From NCBI RefSeq assembly GCF_003172915.1, contig NZ_QGKU01000039.1, positions 1-64,000 of the forward strand: a stretch of 64,000 nucleotides of DNA. Reading direction: 5' to 3'. This document shows, one piece after another, positions 1 to 9,259 of the stretch (within the stretch, counting starts at the first letter, position 1; every line of letters begins with the position of its first letter). The translations under genes were made by a program, and so were the position numbers. The notes beneath the pieces are model-generated. The model was not told the origin of the DNA and ran no database searches. It saw only the letters and a list, made by a program, of their open reading frames with translations. The DNA is from Meridianimarinicoccus roseus. GTDB lineage: Bacteria > Pseudomonadota > Alphaproteobacteria > Rhodobacterales > Rhodobacteraceae.

Positions 1-1
1 G

Positions 2-364
2 TTCGGTTTTTTTGCTGCGCGTTTGGATGATGTTCTGAACTGGTTTCCTTCGCGTCTGAGTGCGCTGGTTCTGAGTGCGGGGTTCCGGCGCGGGCCCGAC
101 ATGGCCGCGCTGCGGCGCGATGCCGGGCTGCACCGGTCGCCGAATGCCGGCTGGCCCGAGGCGGCGATGGCACAGGGGCTGGGCGTGGCGCTGTCGGGTC
201 CGCGCAGCTATGACGGGCGGATGCGGGACTTTCCCTTCGTCTGGCCGCGGGGCGCGCGCAGCCCCGGCCCGGCCGAGATCGACCGCGCCGCCGACGCGCT
301 GTGGCGGGGCTGGAAGGTGCTGGCCGCCGCCGTGCTGCTGCTGGCCGTGCCCGCTCTGTTCTGA
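2..364 (+). CDS. cobD: Adenosylcobinamide-phosphate synthase CobD/CbiB, C-terminal part
   Basis: The 5' end lies outside the window; the reading frame is open from base 2. CobD/CbiB is an inner-membrane enzyme that attaches the aminopropanol (phosphate) arm to adenosylcobyric acid in cobalamin synthesis. The visible 120 residues match the family's C-terminus: a [11 protein letters not shown] motif, then [20 protein letters not shown], the most conserved stretch of the family, then GPRSYDGR and a final hydrophobic segment ([15 protein letters not shown]). It is convergent with glmS, 16 bp away. No other cobalamin gene is visible, but the upstream neighbours are not shown. Confidence 0.88.
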   Translation, partial: FGFFAARLDDVLNWFPSRLSALVLSAGFRRGPDMAALRRDAGLHRSPNAGWPEAAMAQGLGVALSGPRSYDGRMRDFPFVWPRGARSPGPAEIDRAADALWRGWKVLAAAVLLLAVPALF

Positions 365-380
365 GCGCGGCGCCGGCCGG

Positions 381-2201
381 TCACTCCACCGTGACGGATT
401 TCGCGAGATTGCGGGGCTGGTCCACGTCCGTGCCCTTGGCCACCGCCGTGTGATAGGCCAGAAGCTGCACCGGCACGGCATAGGCGATGGGCGCGAAGAC
501 CGGGTCCACCTGCGGCATCCGCAGCCATTTCCAGACCCCGTCGCTGGCGCGTTCCAGCCCCGGCCCGTCCGAGACCAGCAGCACCTTGCCGCCGCGCGCC
601 ATCACCTCCTGCATGTTCGACACGGTCTTGTCGAACAGCCGGTCCATCGGTGCCAGCACCACGACCGGCACGTTGGGATCGATCAGCGCGATGGGGCCGT
701 GCTTCAGCTCGCCGCTGGCATAGCCCTCGGCATGGATGTAGCTGATTTCCTTCAGCTTCAGCGCGCCTTCCAGCGCCATCGGGAACAGCGCGCCGCGCCC
801 CAGGAACAGCACGTCCTGCGCTTCGGCAAGCTCGGCCGCGATGCCCGCGATGTCCGAGGCCAGCGACAGCGCCTGGTTGACCGCGCCCGGCACCGCGCGC
901 AGCGCCGCCATCACCTGCGCCATCCGGTCCTCCGTCAGCGTGCCGCGATCGGCCGCCGCGCGCACCGCCATCGCCGCCAGAACGGTCAACTGGCAGGTGA
1001 ACGCCTTGGTGGAGGCCACGCCGATCTCCACCCCCGCGCGGGTCGGCAGGACCACGTCGCTTTCCCGCGCGATGGAGCTTTCGGGCACGTTCACCACCGA
1101 GGCGACCTTCACCCCCTGCCCGGCGACATGGCGCAGCGCGGCCAGGGTGTCGGCCGTCTCGCCCGACTGGCTGACGAACACCGCGAGGCTGCCCTCGGGC
1201 ATCGGCGGTTCGCGGTAGCGGAACTCGGACGCGATATCGACCTCGACCGGCAGGCGGGCCAGCTGCTCGAACCAGTATTTCGCGGTCAGGCAGGCGTAGT
1301 AGGCCGTCCCGCAGGCCACCATCGTGATGCGCGACACGGCGGAGAAATCCAGCCCCTCGGGCAGGGTCACGCCCGGCGTGCCCTCGCGCAGGTATTCGGC
1401 CAGCGTGTCCCCGATGGCCAGCGGCTGTTCGCCGATCTCCTTGGCCATGAAGTACTTGTGGCCACCCTTGTCCACGAAGCTGGTGTCGGGCGCGAGGGTG
1501 CGCATCTCGCGCGCCACCGGGGTTCCGGCGGTATCCGTGATCTCGACGCCGTCGCGCGTCAGCACGGCGAAATCCCCTTCCTCGAGATAGGTCAGCCGGT
1601 TGGTCAGCGGCGCCAGCGCGATCGCGTCCGAGCCGACGAACATCTCGCCCTCGCCATGCCCGATCGCCAGCGGCGAGCCGCGCCGCGCCGCGACGATCAG
1701 GTCGGGATGCCCGTCGAACAGGAAGCACAGCGCGAACGCCCCGTCGAGCCGGTCCACCGTGCGCCGCGCGGCGGCGACCGGATCGAGGCCCTGCGCCATG
1801 TGGTGCTGCGCCAGGAGCGCGACGGTTTCGGTGTCGGTGTCGGTGCTCGAGGTCAGGCCGACCGCCGCGAGTTCGGCCCGCAGGTCGCGGAAGTTCTCGA
1901 TGATGCCGTTGTGCACGACCGCCACCGGCCCGGCCCGGTGCGGGTGCGCGTTGCCCACCGTGGGCGCGCCATGCGTCGCCCAGCGGGTGTGGCCGATGCC
2001 GATCTTGCCGGGCAGCGGATCGTGCACCAGAAGGTCCGACAGTTCGACCAGCTTGCCCGCGGCGCGGCGGCGGTCCAGCCGGCTGTCCTGCAGCGTGGCG
2101 ATGCCCGCGCTGTCATAGCCGCGGTATTCCATGCGCCGCAGCGCCTCGACCAGCATGGGGGCGACTTCGTGCTGCCCCAGAACGCCCACGATTCCGCACA
2201 T
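381..2201 (-). CDS. glmS: Glutamine--fructose-6-phosphate aminotransferase (isomerizing)
   Basis: Makes glucosamine-6-phosphate from fructose-6-phosphate and glutamine, the committed step to UDP-GlcNAc for peptidoglycan and lipid A. The 606-residue length is normal. It begins MCGIVGV with the N-terminal nucleophile Cys2 of class II glutamine amidotransferases; motifs HTRWATHG and HNGIIENF follow. The second half holds two SIS sugar-isomerase domains (VACGTAYYA; SQSGETADT; GRGALFPMALEGALKLKE), and it ends NLAKSVTVE, the usual C-terminus. It lies 4 bp downstream of glmU on the same strand, so the two probably form one transcript supplying the same pathway. Identity is secure. Confidence 0.97.
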   Translation of the reverse strand: MCGIVGVLGQHEVAPMLVEALRRMEYRGYDSAGIATLQDSRLDRRRAAGKLVELSDLLVHDPLPGKIGIGHTRWATHGAPTVGNAHPHRAGPVAVVHNGIIENFRDLRAELAAVGLTSSTDTDTETVALLAQHHMAQGLDPVAAARRTVDRLDGAFALCFLFDGHPDLIVAARRGSPLAIGHGEGEMFVGSDAIALAPLTNRLTYLEEGDFAVLTRDGVEITDTAGTPVAREMRTLAPDTSFVDKGGHKYFMAKEIGEQPLAIGDTLAEYLREGTPGVTLPEGLDFSAVSRITMVACGTAYYACLTAKYWFEQLARLPVEVDIASEFRYREPPMPEGSLAVFVSQSGETADTLAALRHVAGQGVKVASVVNVPESSIARESDVVLPTRAGVEIGVASTKAFTCQLTVLAAMAVRAAADRGTLTEDRMAQVMAALRAVPGAVNQALSLASDIAGIAAELAEAQDVLFLGRGALFPMALEGALKLKEISYIHAEGYASGELKHGPIALIDPNVPVVVLAPMDRLFDKTVSNMQEVMARGGKVLLVSDGPGLERASDGVWKWLRMPQVDPVFAPIAYAVPVQLLAYHTAVAKGTDVDQPRNLAKSVTVE

Positions 2202-2205
2202 GTCC

Positions 2206-3570
2206 CTACTCCGCCTTGCGGGCCAGGCCCGCCTTGATTGCCAGCAGCCGCGCGCGCAGCTTCACCGCCAGGCCCGGCTTGTTCTGCTGGCGCGCCCGTG
2301 CCAGCGCCAGCGCCTCGGCCGGCACGTCCGCGGTGATGACCGACCCGGACGCGGTCATCGCCCGGTCGCCCACGCTGACCGGCGCGACCAGCATCGTGTT
2401 CGAGCCGATGAAGGCCTCCGTCCCGACCACGGTCCGGTGCTTGAGAACGCCGTCATAGTTGCAGGTGATCGTGCCCGCGCCGATATTCGTGCCCGCGCCG
2501 ATCTCGGCATCGCCGACATAGGACAGGTGGTTGACCTTCACCCCGTCTCCCAGCGCGGCGTTCTTGGTTTCCACGAAATTGCCGATCCGCGCGCCCGCGC
2601 CCAGCCTCGTGCCGGGCCGCAGCCGGGCATAGGGGCCGGCCACCGCGCCCGCGCCCACCTGTGCCCCTTCGAGATGCGAGAACGCCCGGATGCGCGCGCC
2701 CTCCGCCACCCGCACGCCGGGCCCGAACACCACGTTGGGTTCCACCACCACGTCGCGGCCGAACACGGTATCGGCGGCAAGGAACACGGTGTCCGGCGCG
2801 ACCAGCGTGACGCCCGCCGCCATCACCTCGGCCCGGCGCCGGGCCTGGAACACCGCCTCGGCCCCGGCCAGTTCGGCGCGGGTGTTGATGCCCAGCGTCT
2901 CGGCCTCGTCGCAGGTGACCGCGCCGCAGCGCAGGCCGCGCGCATTGGCGATCTGCACGATGTCGGTCAGGTAGTACTCGCCCGCCGCGTTGTCGTTGCC
3001 GACCGCCGCCACCAGGTCGAACAGCGTGGCGGCGCGCGCCATGACGACGCCCGAATTGCACAGCCGCACGGCGCGCTCCGTCTCGGTCGCGTCCTTGAAT
3101 TCCACGATCCGGTCCAGCCGGTCGCCATCGGTGATCAGGCGACCGTAGCGGCCCGGCTCCCGCGCCTCGAACCCCAGCACGACCACGTCGTTTCCGGCCG
3201 CGCGCGCCTCGGCCATGCGGCGCAGGGTCTGCGGGGCGATGAAGGGGGTGTCGCCGTACAGCACGACCGCGTCGCCGCCGAAATCCGCGAGCGCCGGACG
3301 GGCCTGCGCGACGGCATGGCCGGTCCCGAGTTGCCGGTCCTGGCGCACCGTGACCGCGCCCGGCGCGATGGCGCCGACCGCCGCTTCGACCCGCGCCGCG
3401 CCGTGGCCCGTCACCACGACCACCCGCTCGGGATCAAGCGCCGCCCCGGCACCAAGCGCATGCGCCAGAAGCGGCTGCGCCCCAACCTCGTGCAGAACCT
3501 TCGGAAGACCCGACAACATCCGGCTCCCCTGCCCCGCAGCAAGAACGATCAATGCCGTCCCTAGTGTCAT
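2206..3570 (-). CDS. glmU: Bifunctional GlcNAc-1-P uridyltransferase / GlcN-1-P acetyltransferase
   Basis: Carries out the last two steps to UDP-GlcNAc: acetylation of GlcN-1-P and uridylyl transfer. The start used here gives 454 residues beginning MTLGTALIVLAAGQGSRM, which places the pyrophosphorylase signature (AAGQGSRM...LPK) at the usual distance from the N-terminus. A longer frame runs upstream to 3627 but adds only non-family sequence. The N-terminal half is the nucleotidyltransferase (YGDTPFI). The C-terminal half is a left-handed beta-helix of hexapeptide repeats with the acetyltransferase motif NYDGVLKHRT. It is co-oriented with glmS 4 bp downstream. Confidence 0.96.
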   Translation of the reverse strand: MTLGTALIVLAAGQGSRMLSGLPKVLHEVGAQPLLAHALGAGAALDPERVVVVTGHGAARVEAAVGAIAPGAVTVRQDRQLGTGHAVAQARPALADFGGDAVVLYGDTPFIAPQTLRRMAEARAAGNDVVVLGFEAREPGRYGRLITDGDRLDRIVEFKDATETERAVRLCNSGVVMARAATLFDLVAAVGNDNAAGEYYLTDIVQIANARGLRCGAVTCDEAETLGINTRAELAGAEAVFQARRRAEVMAAGVTLVAPDTVFLAADTVFGRDVVVEPNVVFGPGVRVAEGARIRAFSHLEGAQVGAGAVAGPYARLRPGTRLGAGARIGNFVETKNAALGDGVKVNHLSYVGDAEIGAGTNIGAGTITCNYDGVLKHRTVVGTEAFIGSNTMLVAPVSVGDRAMTASGSVITADVPAEALALARARQQNKPGLAVKLRARLLAIKAGLARKAE

Positions 3571-3686
3571 GTCCTGCCTGCCCCGGTAACTTTCCGAGCG
3601 TTCTAAGCAGGTGGCTGCGCGGCGCAAGGGCCGGCGGGGTCACGTTGTCTTACCGATCGTTTCAGCCAGGTTGCCTGAAGGCCGGG

Positions 3687-4628
3687 TCAGAGGCCGGTGG
3701 ACGCCGCCGCCACCGACGCCGCGTCGCGCAACCCGCTACCGCTGCCCGCCGCCGTATCCCCCGACACCGCCCCGGTCGCGGTTTCGCCTGCGGCTTCGGC
3801 CTGGCGGGTGCGGAACAGCTCGGCGTTCAGAGTGGCGCCCAACAGCACGACGAAGATCGTGATGTAGAGGAACATCAGGAGTGCGATGACCGCCCCGATG
3901 GACCCGTAGATCTGGTTGTAGTTGCCGAAATTCGCCAGGTAGTAGGTGAAGGCCCACGACCCGGCCGCCCAGACCAGCACTGTCAGCACCGCACCGGGAT
4001 TGAGCCAGCGCACCTTCGCGCCGGCGCAGTTGGGCGCGAACCGGTAGAGAACCCAGATACCCGACAGCACGACCGCCAGCGCGATCAGCCAGCGCGCCAC
4101 TTCCAGCGCGAAGCCGGTATAGGGCCCCAGCGGCAGGAACGCGACCACGACGGGCAGCACCAGCATGGTCAGGATCGCCACCGTCACAACCAGGATCAGC
4201 GCGAGTGTGATCATCACCGCGACGCCCGCTGCCCGCACCCCGCCCCGGATCGGCGCATCATAGACCGTGTTCACCGCCTTTATGACCGCATCCGTGCCGC
4301 GCCTGGCCGACCACAGCGCCGCAAGCGTGGAGATCGCAGTTGCCCAGCCAAGGGTGGAACTGTTGGTCCGCACCAGCCGCGTCACCTGGGTTTCAATCAG
4401 CGCGAATGCATCGGGCGGCATGAAGTCCTGCAGCAGGATCAACCCTTCCTGAACGGTTTCGGGCCGCGCGAGAAACCCCAGCAGCGCGATCACCGCCGCA
4501 AGGCCCGGAAACAGCGAGAGCATCGCAAAGAACGCCCCCCCCGCCGCCACAAGCGATAGGTTAGCCCGATCGATCCGGCGTTTCATGCCGAGGGCGTGCT
4601 GGAATGTCGTCTTCAAGTGCTGCTTCAT
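3687..4628 (-). CDS. YihY/BrkB family inner-membrane protein
   Basis: A 313-residue polytopic protein with about six hydrophobic segments, matching the YihY/virulence-factor-BrkB family (once miscalled RNase BN). Recognisable features are the first segment LVAAGGAFFAMLSLFPGLAA, the central LGWATAISTLAALWSARRGT block with W-S-A-R-R-G, and a late NFGNYNQIYGSIGAVIALL signature. The last 45 residues are a low-complexity Ala/Gly/Thr cytoplasmic tail. The molecular function of the family is not established. It lies between glmU and the PAS gene, all leftward, with gaps of 116 and 74 bp. Confidence 0.85.
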   Translation of the reverse strand: MKQHLKTTFQHALGMKRRIDRANLSLVAAGGAFFAMLSLFPGLAAVIALLGFLARPETVQEGLILLQDFMPPDAFALIETQVTRLVRTNSSTLGWATAISTLAALWSARRGTDAVIKAVNTVYDAPIRGGVRAAGVAVMITLALILVVTVAILTMLVLPVVVAFLPLGPYTGFALEVARWLIALAVVLSGIWVLYRFAPNCAGAKVRWLNPGAVLTVLVWAAGSWAFTYYLANFGNYNQIYGSIGAVIALLMFLYITIFVVLLGATLNAELFRTRQAEAAGETATGAVSGDTAAGSGSGLRDAASVAAASTGL

Positions 4629-4702
4629 GCGGCGTGCCCGATCGCTTCATCTTCACAGCACGTTAACGGGATTTGTCCGCGAGTGCGAGGGCGGCGTCCG
4701 GA

Positions 4703-6397
4703 TCAGGACGCAATGGCGCGCCGACGAGGCGGGTTCGGCGCATCTTCCGGGCAGGCCTTGCCGCTTTGCGTTGCACCCACGCCCGGCTCTGCAGATACGT
4801 CAGTGGCTTCGTCGATGGTGCGCGGCGCAACCTGTGCGGCTCCACGGGAAAAAGTGACCATCGTGGCCCCACCCGCGATTCTGCGCACATCACAGACCAG
4901 CGGCGTTCCGTCCAGAAGCTCGAGCGGTTCGGACCATCCCATACGGTCAGAGGCGCGCAGCACCCGCGCACGGATGGCCGCCCAGTCGGGGCCCGGCTTG
5001 GAGCGCGCCTCCCAATGGCCGGTGGCAGCGGTGATCCCGGTTTCGGTGGCGAAAGCCGAGTGGGGCAGATCCCAAAGCGCCGCATAGGCACGGTTGGCAA
5101 GCGTGAGAGTTCCGGTGGGCGAGAAGGCGGCGATCGGCATTTCCAGGGTGTCCACCACGGACTGGCTGAGTTCGATCTCGGACCTGTAGGTCCGCGTCAT
5201 CGACACCTCCGATGAAATGTCCTCGAACAGGTAGGCGACCGCACCGTCAGGATGCGGCCGCCCACTGACGCGGAAGGTCTGGCCATTCGACAGGTACCAG
5301 GTTTCCTCGAACGTGCCGTCGGCGGCTCCGGCCTCAAGCTGGGCAATCTGCATCCGCCAGCTTTTGTAGTCCTTCGGTTCGGGGATCTTCTGGGCATCTC
5401 GCAGCGCATCGAGAAAGGCATGCAGCGTCGGTCGCGCGCTCAGATGCTCCGCAGGCAGGCCGGTCAGATCGACCAACGCCGGGTTGAACAGCGCCAGACG
5501 TCGCTTCTGATCGAAGATGGCAAGACCGATGCGCAGATGCGCGAAAGTCTTGGTCAGGGTTTGCATGAATTCCGTCAGCGCGTTCTCGGCGCGCACCAGC
5601 TTGTCGATGGGCAGCGCGAAATACAGCGTCTCGATCTCGCCCGGCAACGCGATCAGGTCGAACCACAGCGCGCCCCGGCGGCCGTGCTCCACGGCGACGC
5701 TGACCCGCTGCTGCGGCACCGACGCTTCGGCGTCTGCGGGAACCGAGGCGACATGCGAGAACACGTCCGGCGGCGGCCAGCCGATCAGCGACTCCGCGCC
5801 GGCGATGGAACTGGCGAGGCTCATGTAGGTGCCGTTTGCCCAGATGATCGTGCCATCATTGCGCCGCTTCCACGTCGGGATCGGCGAGCGTTCGGCGATC
5901 GACCGCAAGGTGAACAGCTCCGCCCGCAAGGCGGCAAGGCTGTAATGCGCAACCATCTCCGACCGGCTGTCGCGCAGCGGGTCGGTCACGGCAATACGGA
6001 TATGTCCTGCCCGGTTCTCGGCGATCAGGCGAAGGCTGTCCGGATCGTCCGGCATTTCGGCAATCTCGAAACGGTCGCCCGTCGCGAAACCCTCCAGCCG
6101 CTCCGCCAGTCCTTCGAACCGCTGGCAGAATGCGATAACCAGCCGCGCCAAGTCATCCGCATGGGCCGGATCACGCGGCAACTGGTTGCGCGCCGCCGGG
6201 GTCGCGTCGATCAGGGTACCTCCGTTGAACAGGAAGACGACATCCTCGTCGCGCTGCTCGGACAAGGCGGCACCAGGCTGGCCGTGCCGCACCGCCGGGC
6301 GGCGCATCAGCACCAGCATGGCGATGGCGGTCACGAGGCTGCTGATCGCGCCCGCCGCGACGGCTGCCCAAATCCCCAGCAATCCGAACTGGTCCAA
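4703..6397 (-). CDS. Membrane-anchored PAS-domain protein without a kinase domain (DivL-like)
   Basis: 564 residues. One N-terminal membrane segment (about residues 5-31) is followed by a cytoplasmic region with three probable PAS folds: about 160-265 (PIPTWKRRNDGTIIWAN), 283-395 (AHLRIGLAIFDQKRRLALFN, a PAS_7-type signature; ending VAYLFEDIS) and 410-520 (PIAAFSPTGTLTLANRAYAA). No HisKA/HATPase, GGDEF or HTH follows; the protein ends in a basic RRRAIAS tail. PAS_7 arrays behind an N-terminal anchor are typical of alphaproteobacterial DivL, and kinase-less DivL forms are known in Rhodobacterales as modulators of CckA/CtrA. A perfect CtrA-type box lies 44 bp upstream. The DivL assignment is inference; the domain reading is secure. 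It is downstream of regB on the same strand. Confidence 0.65.
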   Translation of the reverse strand: MDQFGLLGIWAAVAAGAISSLVTAIAMLVLMRRPAVRHGQPGAALSEQRDEDVVFLFNGGTLIDATPAARNQLPRDPAHADDLARLVIAFCQRFEGLAERLEGFATGDRFEIAEMPDDPDSLRLIAENRAGHIRIAVTDPLRDSRSEMVAHYSLAALRAELFTLRSIAERSPIPTWKRRNDGTIIWANGTYMSLASSIAGAESLIGWPPPDVFSHVASVPADAEASVPQQRVSVAVEHGRRGALWFDLIALPGEIETLYFALPIDKLVRAENALTEFMQTLTKTFAHLRIGLAIFDQKRRLALFNPALVDLTGLPAEHLSARPTLHAFLDALRDAQKIPEPKDYKSWRMQIAQLEAGAADGTFEETWYLSNGQTFRVSGRPHPDGAVAYLFEDISSEVSMTRTYRSEIELSQSVVDTLEMPIAAFSPTGTLTLANRAYAALWDLPHSAFATETGITAATGHWEARSKPGPDWAAIRARVLRASDRMGWSEPLELLDGTPLVCDVRRIAGGATMVTFSRGAAQVAPRTIDEATDVSAEPGVGATQSGKACPEDAPNPPRRRAIAS

Positions 6398-6440
6398 GGT
6401 AAACTCCGCTATTGCCCCGGCCCGTTGTCACCCATTTGGA

Positions 6441-6455
6441 TTAACACTTGATTAA
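6441..6455 (-). promoter_or_regulatory. CtrA-type binding site TTAA-N7-TTAA
   Basis: TTAA at 6441-6444, seven bases, TTAA at 6452-6455: an exact match to the alphaproteobacterial CtrA full-site consensus. It lies 44 bp before the start codon of the leftward PAS gene (6397) and 30 bp beyond the regB stop (6485). That position suits promoter control of the PAS gene. The match is direct; CtrA binding is inferred. Confidence 0.6.
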
Positions 6456-6484
6456 ACCATGTGAACAACCCGTGAACCTCACTG

Positions 6485-7879
6485 TCAGGGCAGGATCGGC
6501 TGGTTCAGCCCCAAGGCCCCGATCTTGCCGTCCCGCGCCGTGGAAATGCGCTCTCGCGGCCACGTGACCTGGACCACCGCGCCGGATCGCACCGGCTCTT
6601 CCTCGCTCGTCAGGAAAGGATCGCTTCCGTTGGAAAAACGCACCGACGCACCCGACCGCTCCAGCAGCGTCTTGGCGATGAACAGTCCCAGCCCCATGCC
6701 TTCGTATTCCGGCCGCTTCGCCTTTTCCTCGTCCGAACGGCGACGCCGCAGGAAAGGGTCGCCCAGCCGCCCGATCACCTGCGGCGGATACCCGGGCCCG
6801 TCATCGCTGATCGTGATCAAGATCGAGGCCGCGTTCCACGATGCGTCGATCCAGACATTGCCACCCGCGAAATCCACGGCGTTCTGAACCAGATTGCGCA
6901 GCCCGTGGATCACCTCGGGCTGACGCTTGATCAACGGCTGCTCCGTCTCTCCGTCGGCATCGGGTGCCACAAGATAATGGATGTCCTTGCCCCGCAGCGT
7001 GTGCGGTTCGGCCGCCTCGCGGATCACCGTGTCGAGCGGCGCGTGCTGCATGTGCTTGTCGTCCTTGCCGACCCGCCCCATGGACCGAAGGATGTCTCGG
7101 CATCGGTCCGCCTGGTCGCGGATCAGGCAGGCGTCCTCGCGCTGGTCAGGGTCCTCCAGTTCGCTCGCCAGTTCCGAACTGACCAGTTTGATCGTCGCCA
7201 GCGGCGTACCAAGCTCATGCGCCGCCGCCGCGACCACTCCGCCCAGATCGGTCAGCTTCTGCTCGCGTACCAGTGCCATCTGCGTGGCCAGCAGGGCATC
7301 CGACATGGAATGGATCTCGATACTGATGCGCCGTGCATAGCCCGCGATGAACCCCAGCCCGATCACGATCGCAATCCAGAACCCGAACAGGAAGTCATGC
7401 GGCATCTGCATGATGAACCCCTCGCGGGTGCGCAATGGAACGTGGAAAAGCGCAACCGCGGTCAGCAGCACGAACGCCGCCCCGCCCAGAAGGATCGTCG
7501 ATTTCAGCCGCAGCACCGAAGCCGAGATCGTGACAGGAGCCAGCACCAGAAGGGCGAACGGGTTGTTCAGCCCGCCGGTCAGATAGAGAAGGAAACACAG
7601 TTGCGCGATGTCGAACAGCAGCATCGACACCACTTCAGCCTCGTTCAGCCGCTTGTTCTCGGGAAAGGCGAAGATCGCGATCAGGTTCGCCGCGACCGCC
7701 GCCGTCACAGCCAGGAAGCAGAACCCGAGCGGCAGGCTGAGCGAGAACGCGCTTTGCGCCACAGTGATCGCGACGACCTGTCCGCAGATCGCGATCCAGC
7801 GCAGCACGATCAGCGTGCGCAGCCGGATCCAGTGGCTGCGCGAGGCGGTCTTGAACATGTCCATGCCGGTTTCGGCCAT
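6485..7879 (-). CDS. regB: Redox-responsive sensor histidine kinase RegB/PrrB
   Basis: Global redox sensor that phosphorylates RegA to control photosynthesis, respiration, carbon and nitrogen fixation genes. The N-terminal half has six hydrophobic segments; the quinone-sensing heptad GGLNNPF lies in this region. The cytoplasmic part carries the H-box AAAHELGTPLATIKLV, the redox cysteine in DQADRCRDILRSMG, and the ATPase boxes NLVQNAVDFA, DDGPGYP and GMGLGLFIAKTLLERSGA. The start at 7879 (MAETGMDMF) is preceded by AGAGGTG at Shine-Dalgarno distance. The open frame continues to 7987 but would run into the senC upstream region. It is divergent from senC. Confidence 0.94.
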   Translation of the reverse strand: MAETGMDMFKTASRSHWIRLRTLIVLRWIAICGQVVAITVAQSAFSLSLPLGFCFLAVTAAVAANLIAIFAFPENKRLNEAEVVSMLLFDIAQLCFLLYLTGGLNNPFALLVLAPVTISASVLRLKSTILLGGAAFVLLTAVALFHVPLRTREGFIMQMPHDFLFGFWIAIVIGLGFIAGYARRISIEIHSMSDALLATQMALVREQKLTDLGGVVAAAAHELGTPLATIKLVSSELASELEDPDQREDACLIRDQADRCRDILRSMGRVGKDDKHMQHAPLDTVIREAAEPHTLRGKDIHYLVAPDADGETEQPLIKRQPEVIHGLRNLVQNAVDFAGGNVWIDASWNAASILITISDDGPGYPPQVIGRLGDPFLRRRRSDEEKAKRPEYEGMGLGLFIAKTLLERSGASVRFSNGSDPFLTSEEEPVRSGAVVQVTWPRERISTARDGKIGALGLNQPILP

Positions 7880-8013
7880 CTCGTCTGCACCTCTGTTCTG
7901 GCCGGCGTCGGCGCAGCCCGCTGCCGTGGCATCACCGCCAATTGATTGATACGCCGCCGGGGCATAGATGCAACCTGCCAAAGTCAAAGCCCGACAGACC
8001 CGAAGGTGCCCAC

Positions 8014-8631
8014 ATGATCCGTTTCCTTGCCATTCTCGCCGCCGTGACCGCCGCCGTTCTGCTGGGCATCGGCCTTGCCATTTCCATGCGCGGTCCGCAG
8101 CAGGACGCCTTCGCGCAGTGTCGCGCGGGGCAGGTGGCGGGCGGCGACATCGGTGGCCCGTTCGAACTGGTCAACGCGGAGGGAGAGACGGTGACGGATG
8201 CCGACGTGATTACCGAACCGTCACTGGTTTATTTCGGCTATACCTTCTGCCCGGACGTTTGCCCGCTCGACGTGGCCCGCAACGCGGTCGCGGTGGACAT
8301 CCTCGAAGAGATGGGTGTGTCGGCCACCCCGGTCTTCATCTCGATCGATCCGAACCGAGACACACCCGAGGTGGTTGGCCAGTTCGCGGGCAACATGCAC
8401 GAGAAGATGATCGGGCTGACCGGCAGCGACGAACAGGTGCGCGCCGCCAGCCAGGCGTATCGGACGTTCTACAGCATCGCGGGCGATCCGGAGGACCCCT
8501 ATTACCTCGTGGATCACTCCACGATGACCTACCTCGTGCTGCCCGAACACGGCTTCGTCGACTTCTTCCGGCGCGACGCCGATGCCGACCAGATCGCCGA
8601 GACCGTGGCCTGCTACGCTCAAAACATGTAG
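8014..8631 (+). CDS. senC: SCO1/SenC/PrrC copper chaperone
   Basis: Membrane-anchored thioredoxin-fold copper protein needed for cytochrome c oxidase CuA/CuB assembly and linked to Reg/Prr redox signalling. 205 residues from the start chosen here (MIRFLAILAAV), which is preceded by GAAGGTG and opens directly into the N-terminal membrane segment; an in-frame ATG at 7942 would only add a hydrophilic tail. The copper site is FCPDVCP (CxxxC) with the conserved distal His in VDHSTMTYLV. It is divergent from regB (134 bp shared promoter region) and 69 bp upstream of regA, the classical order in Rhodobacterales. Confidence 0.94.
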   Translation: MIRFLAILAAVTAAVLLGIGLAISMRGPQQDAFAQCRAGQVAGGDIGGPFELVNAEGETVTDADVITEPSLVYFGYTFCPDVCPLDVARNAVAVDILEEMGVSATPVFISIDPNRDTPEVVGQFAGNMHEKMIGLTGSDEQVRAASQAYRTFYSIAGDPEDPYYLVDHSTMTYLVLPEHGFVDFFRRDADADQIAETVACYAQNM

Positions 8632-8700
8632 GCGCAAGTGACAAATTGACGGCTCACTGAACTGTCGCTAATCCTTCCTGAACGGGGACGAGGGAGTGGC

Positions 8701-9255
8701 ATGGCGGAACAAGCACTTAGAGAAATCGGTGAAGACAATTCACTTCTTCTCGTGGACGATGACGAACCGTTCCTGCGGCGGTTGACGAAGGCGATGGAGA
8801 AGCGCGGCTTCGCCCCTGAAATGGCTGGCTCGGTCGCGGCGGGCAAGGCGATCGCCACGGCGCGCCCCCCGGCATACGCGGTGATCGACCTGCGGCTGGA
8901 AGACGGCAACGGGCTCGACGTGGTGGAAGTGCTGCGCGAGAAGCGGCCCGATGCTCGCGTCGTCGTGCTGACCGGCTACGGGGCCATCGCAACGGCGGTC
9001 GCCGCAGTCAAGATCGGCGCAACGGACTACCTGTCCAAGCCGGCCGACGCGAACGACATCACCTCGGCGCTGCTCGCGTCAGATGACGAACTGCCGCCGC
9101 CGCCGGACAACCCGATGTCGGCCGATCGCGTGCGGTGGGAGCATATCCAGCGGGTCTACGAATTGTGCGACCGCAACGTCAGCGAAACCGCGCGGCGCCT
9201 GAACATGCACCGACGCACGCTTCAGCGGATCCTCGCCAAGCGCAGTCCACGCTGA
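8701..9255 (+). CDS. regA: Response regulator RegA/PrrA
   Basis: Cognate regulator of RegB; binds DNA and activates or represses redox-controlled promoters. 184 residues, the family length. The receiver has the acidic pair in LLVDDDEP, the phospho-acceptor Asp63 in VIDLRLEDG, Thr in LTGYGA and Lys in YLSKPAD. A proline linker (PPPPDNP) joins it to a Fis-type helix-turn-helix, NVSETARRLNMHRRTLQRIL, the near-invariant RegA DNA-binding end. It follows senC on the same strand. The usual downstream gene hvrA is absent; a convergent LysR gene follows after 4 bp. Confidence 0.96.
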   Translation: MAEQALREIGEDNSLLLVDDDEPFLRRLTKAMEKRGFAPEMAGSVAAGKAIATARPPAYAVIDLRLEDGNGLDVVEVLREKRPDARVVVLTGYGAIATAVAAVKIGATDYLSKPADANDITSALLASDDELPPPPDNPMSADRVRWEHIQRVYELCDRNVSETARRLNMHRRTLQRILAKRSPR

Positions 9256-9259
9256 GCGG

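Noticed and set aside
75-2237. Long open frame (about 720 codons) opposite glmS
   Set aside because: It is the antisense frame of a clear glmS gene in GC-rich DNA, with His/Arg/Gly-rich translation and no domain; typical of third-position GC bias.
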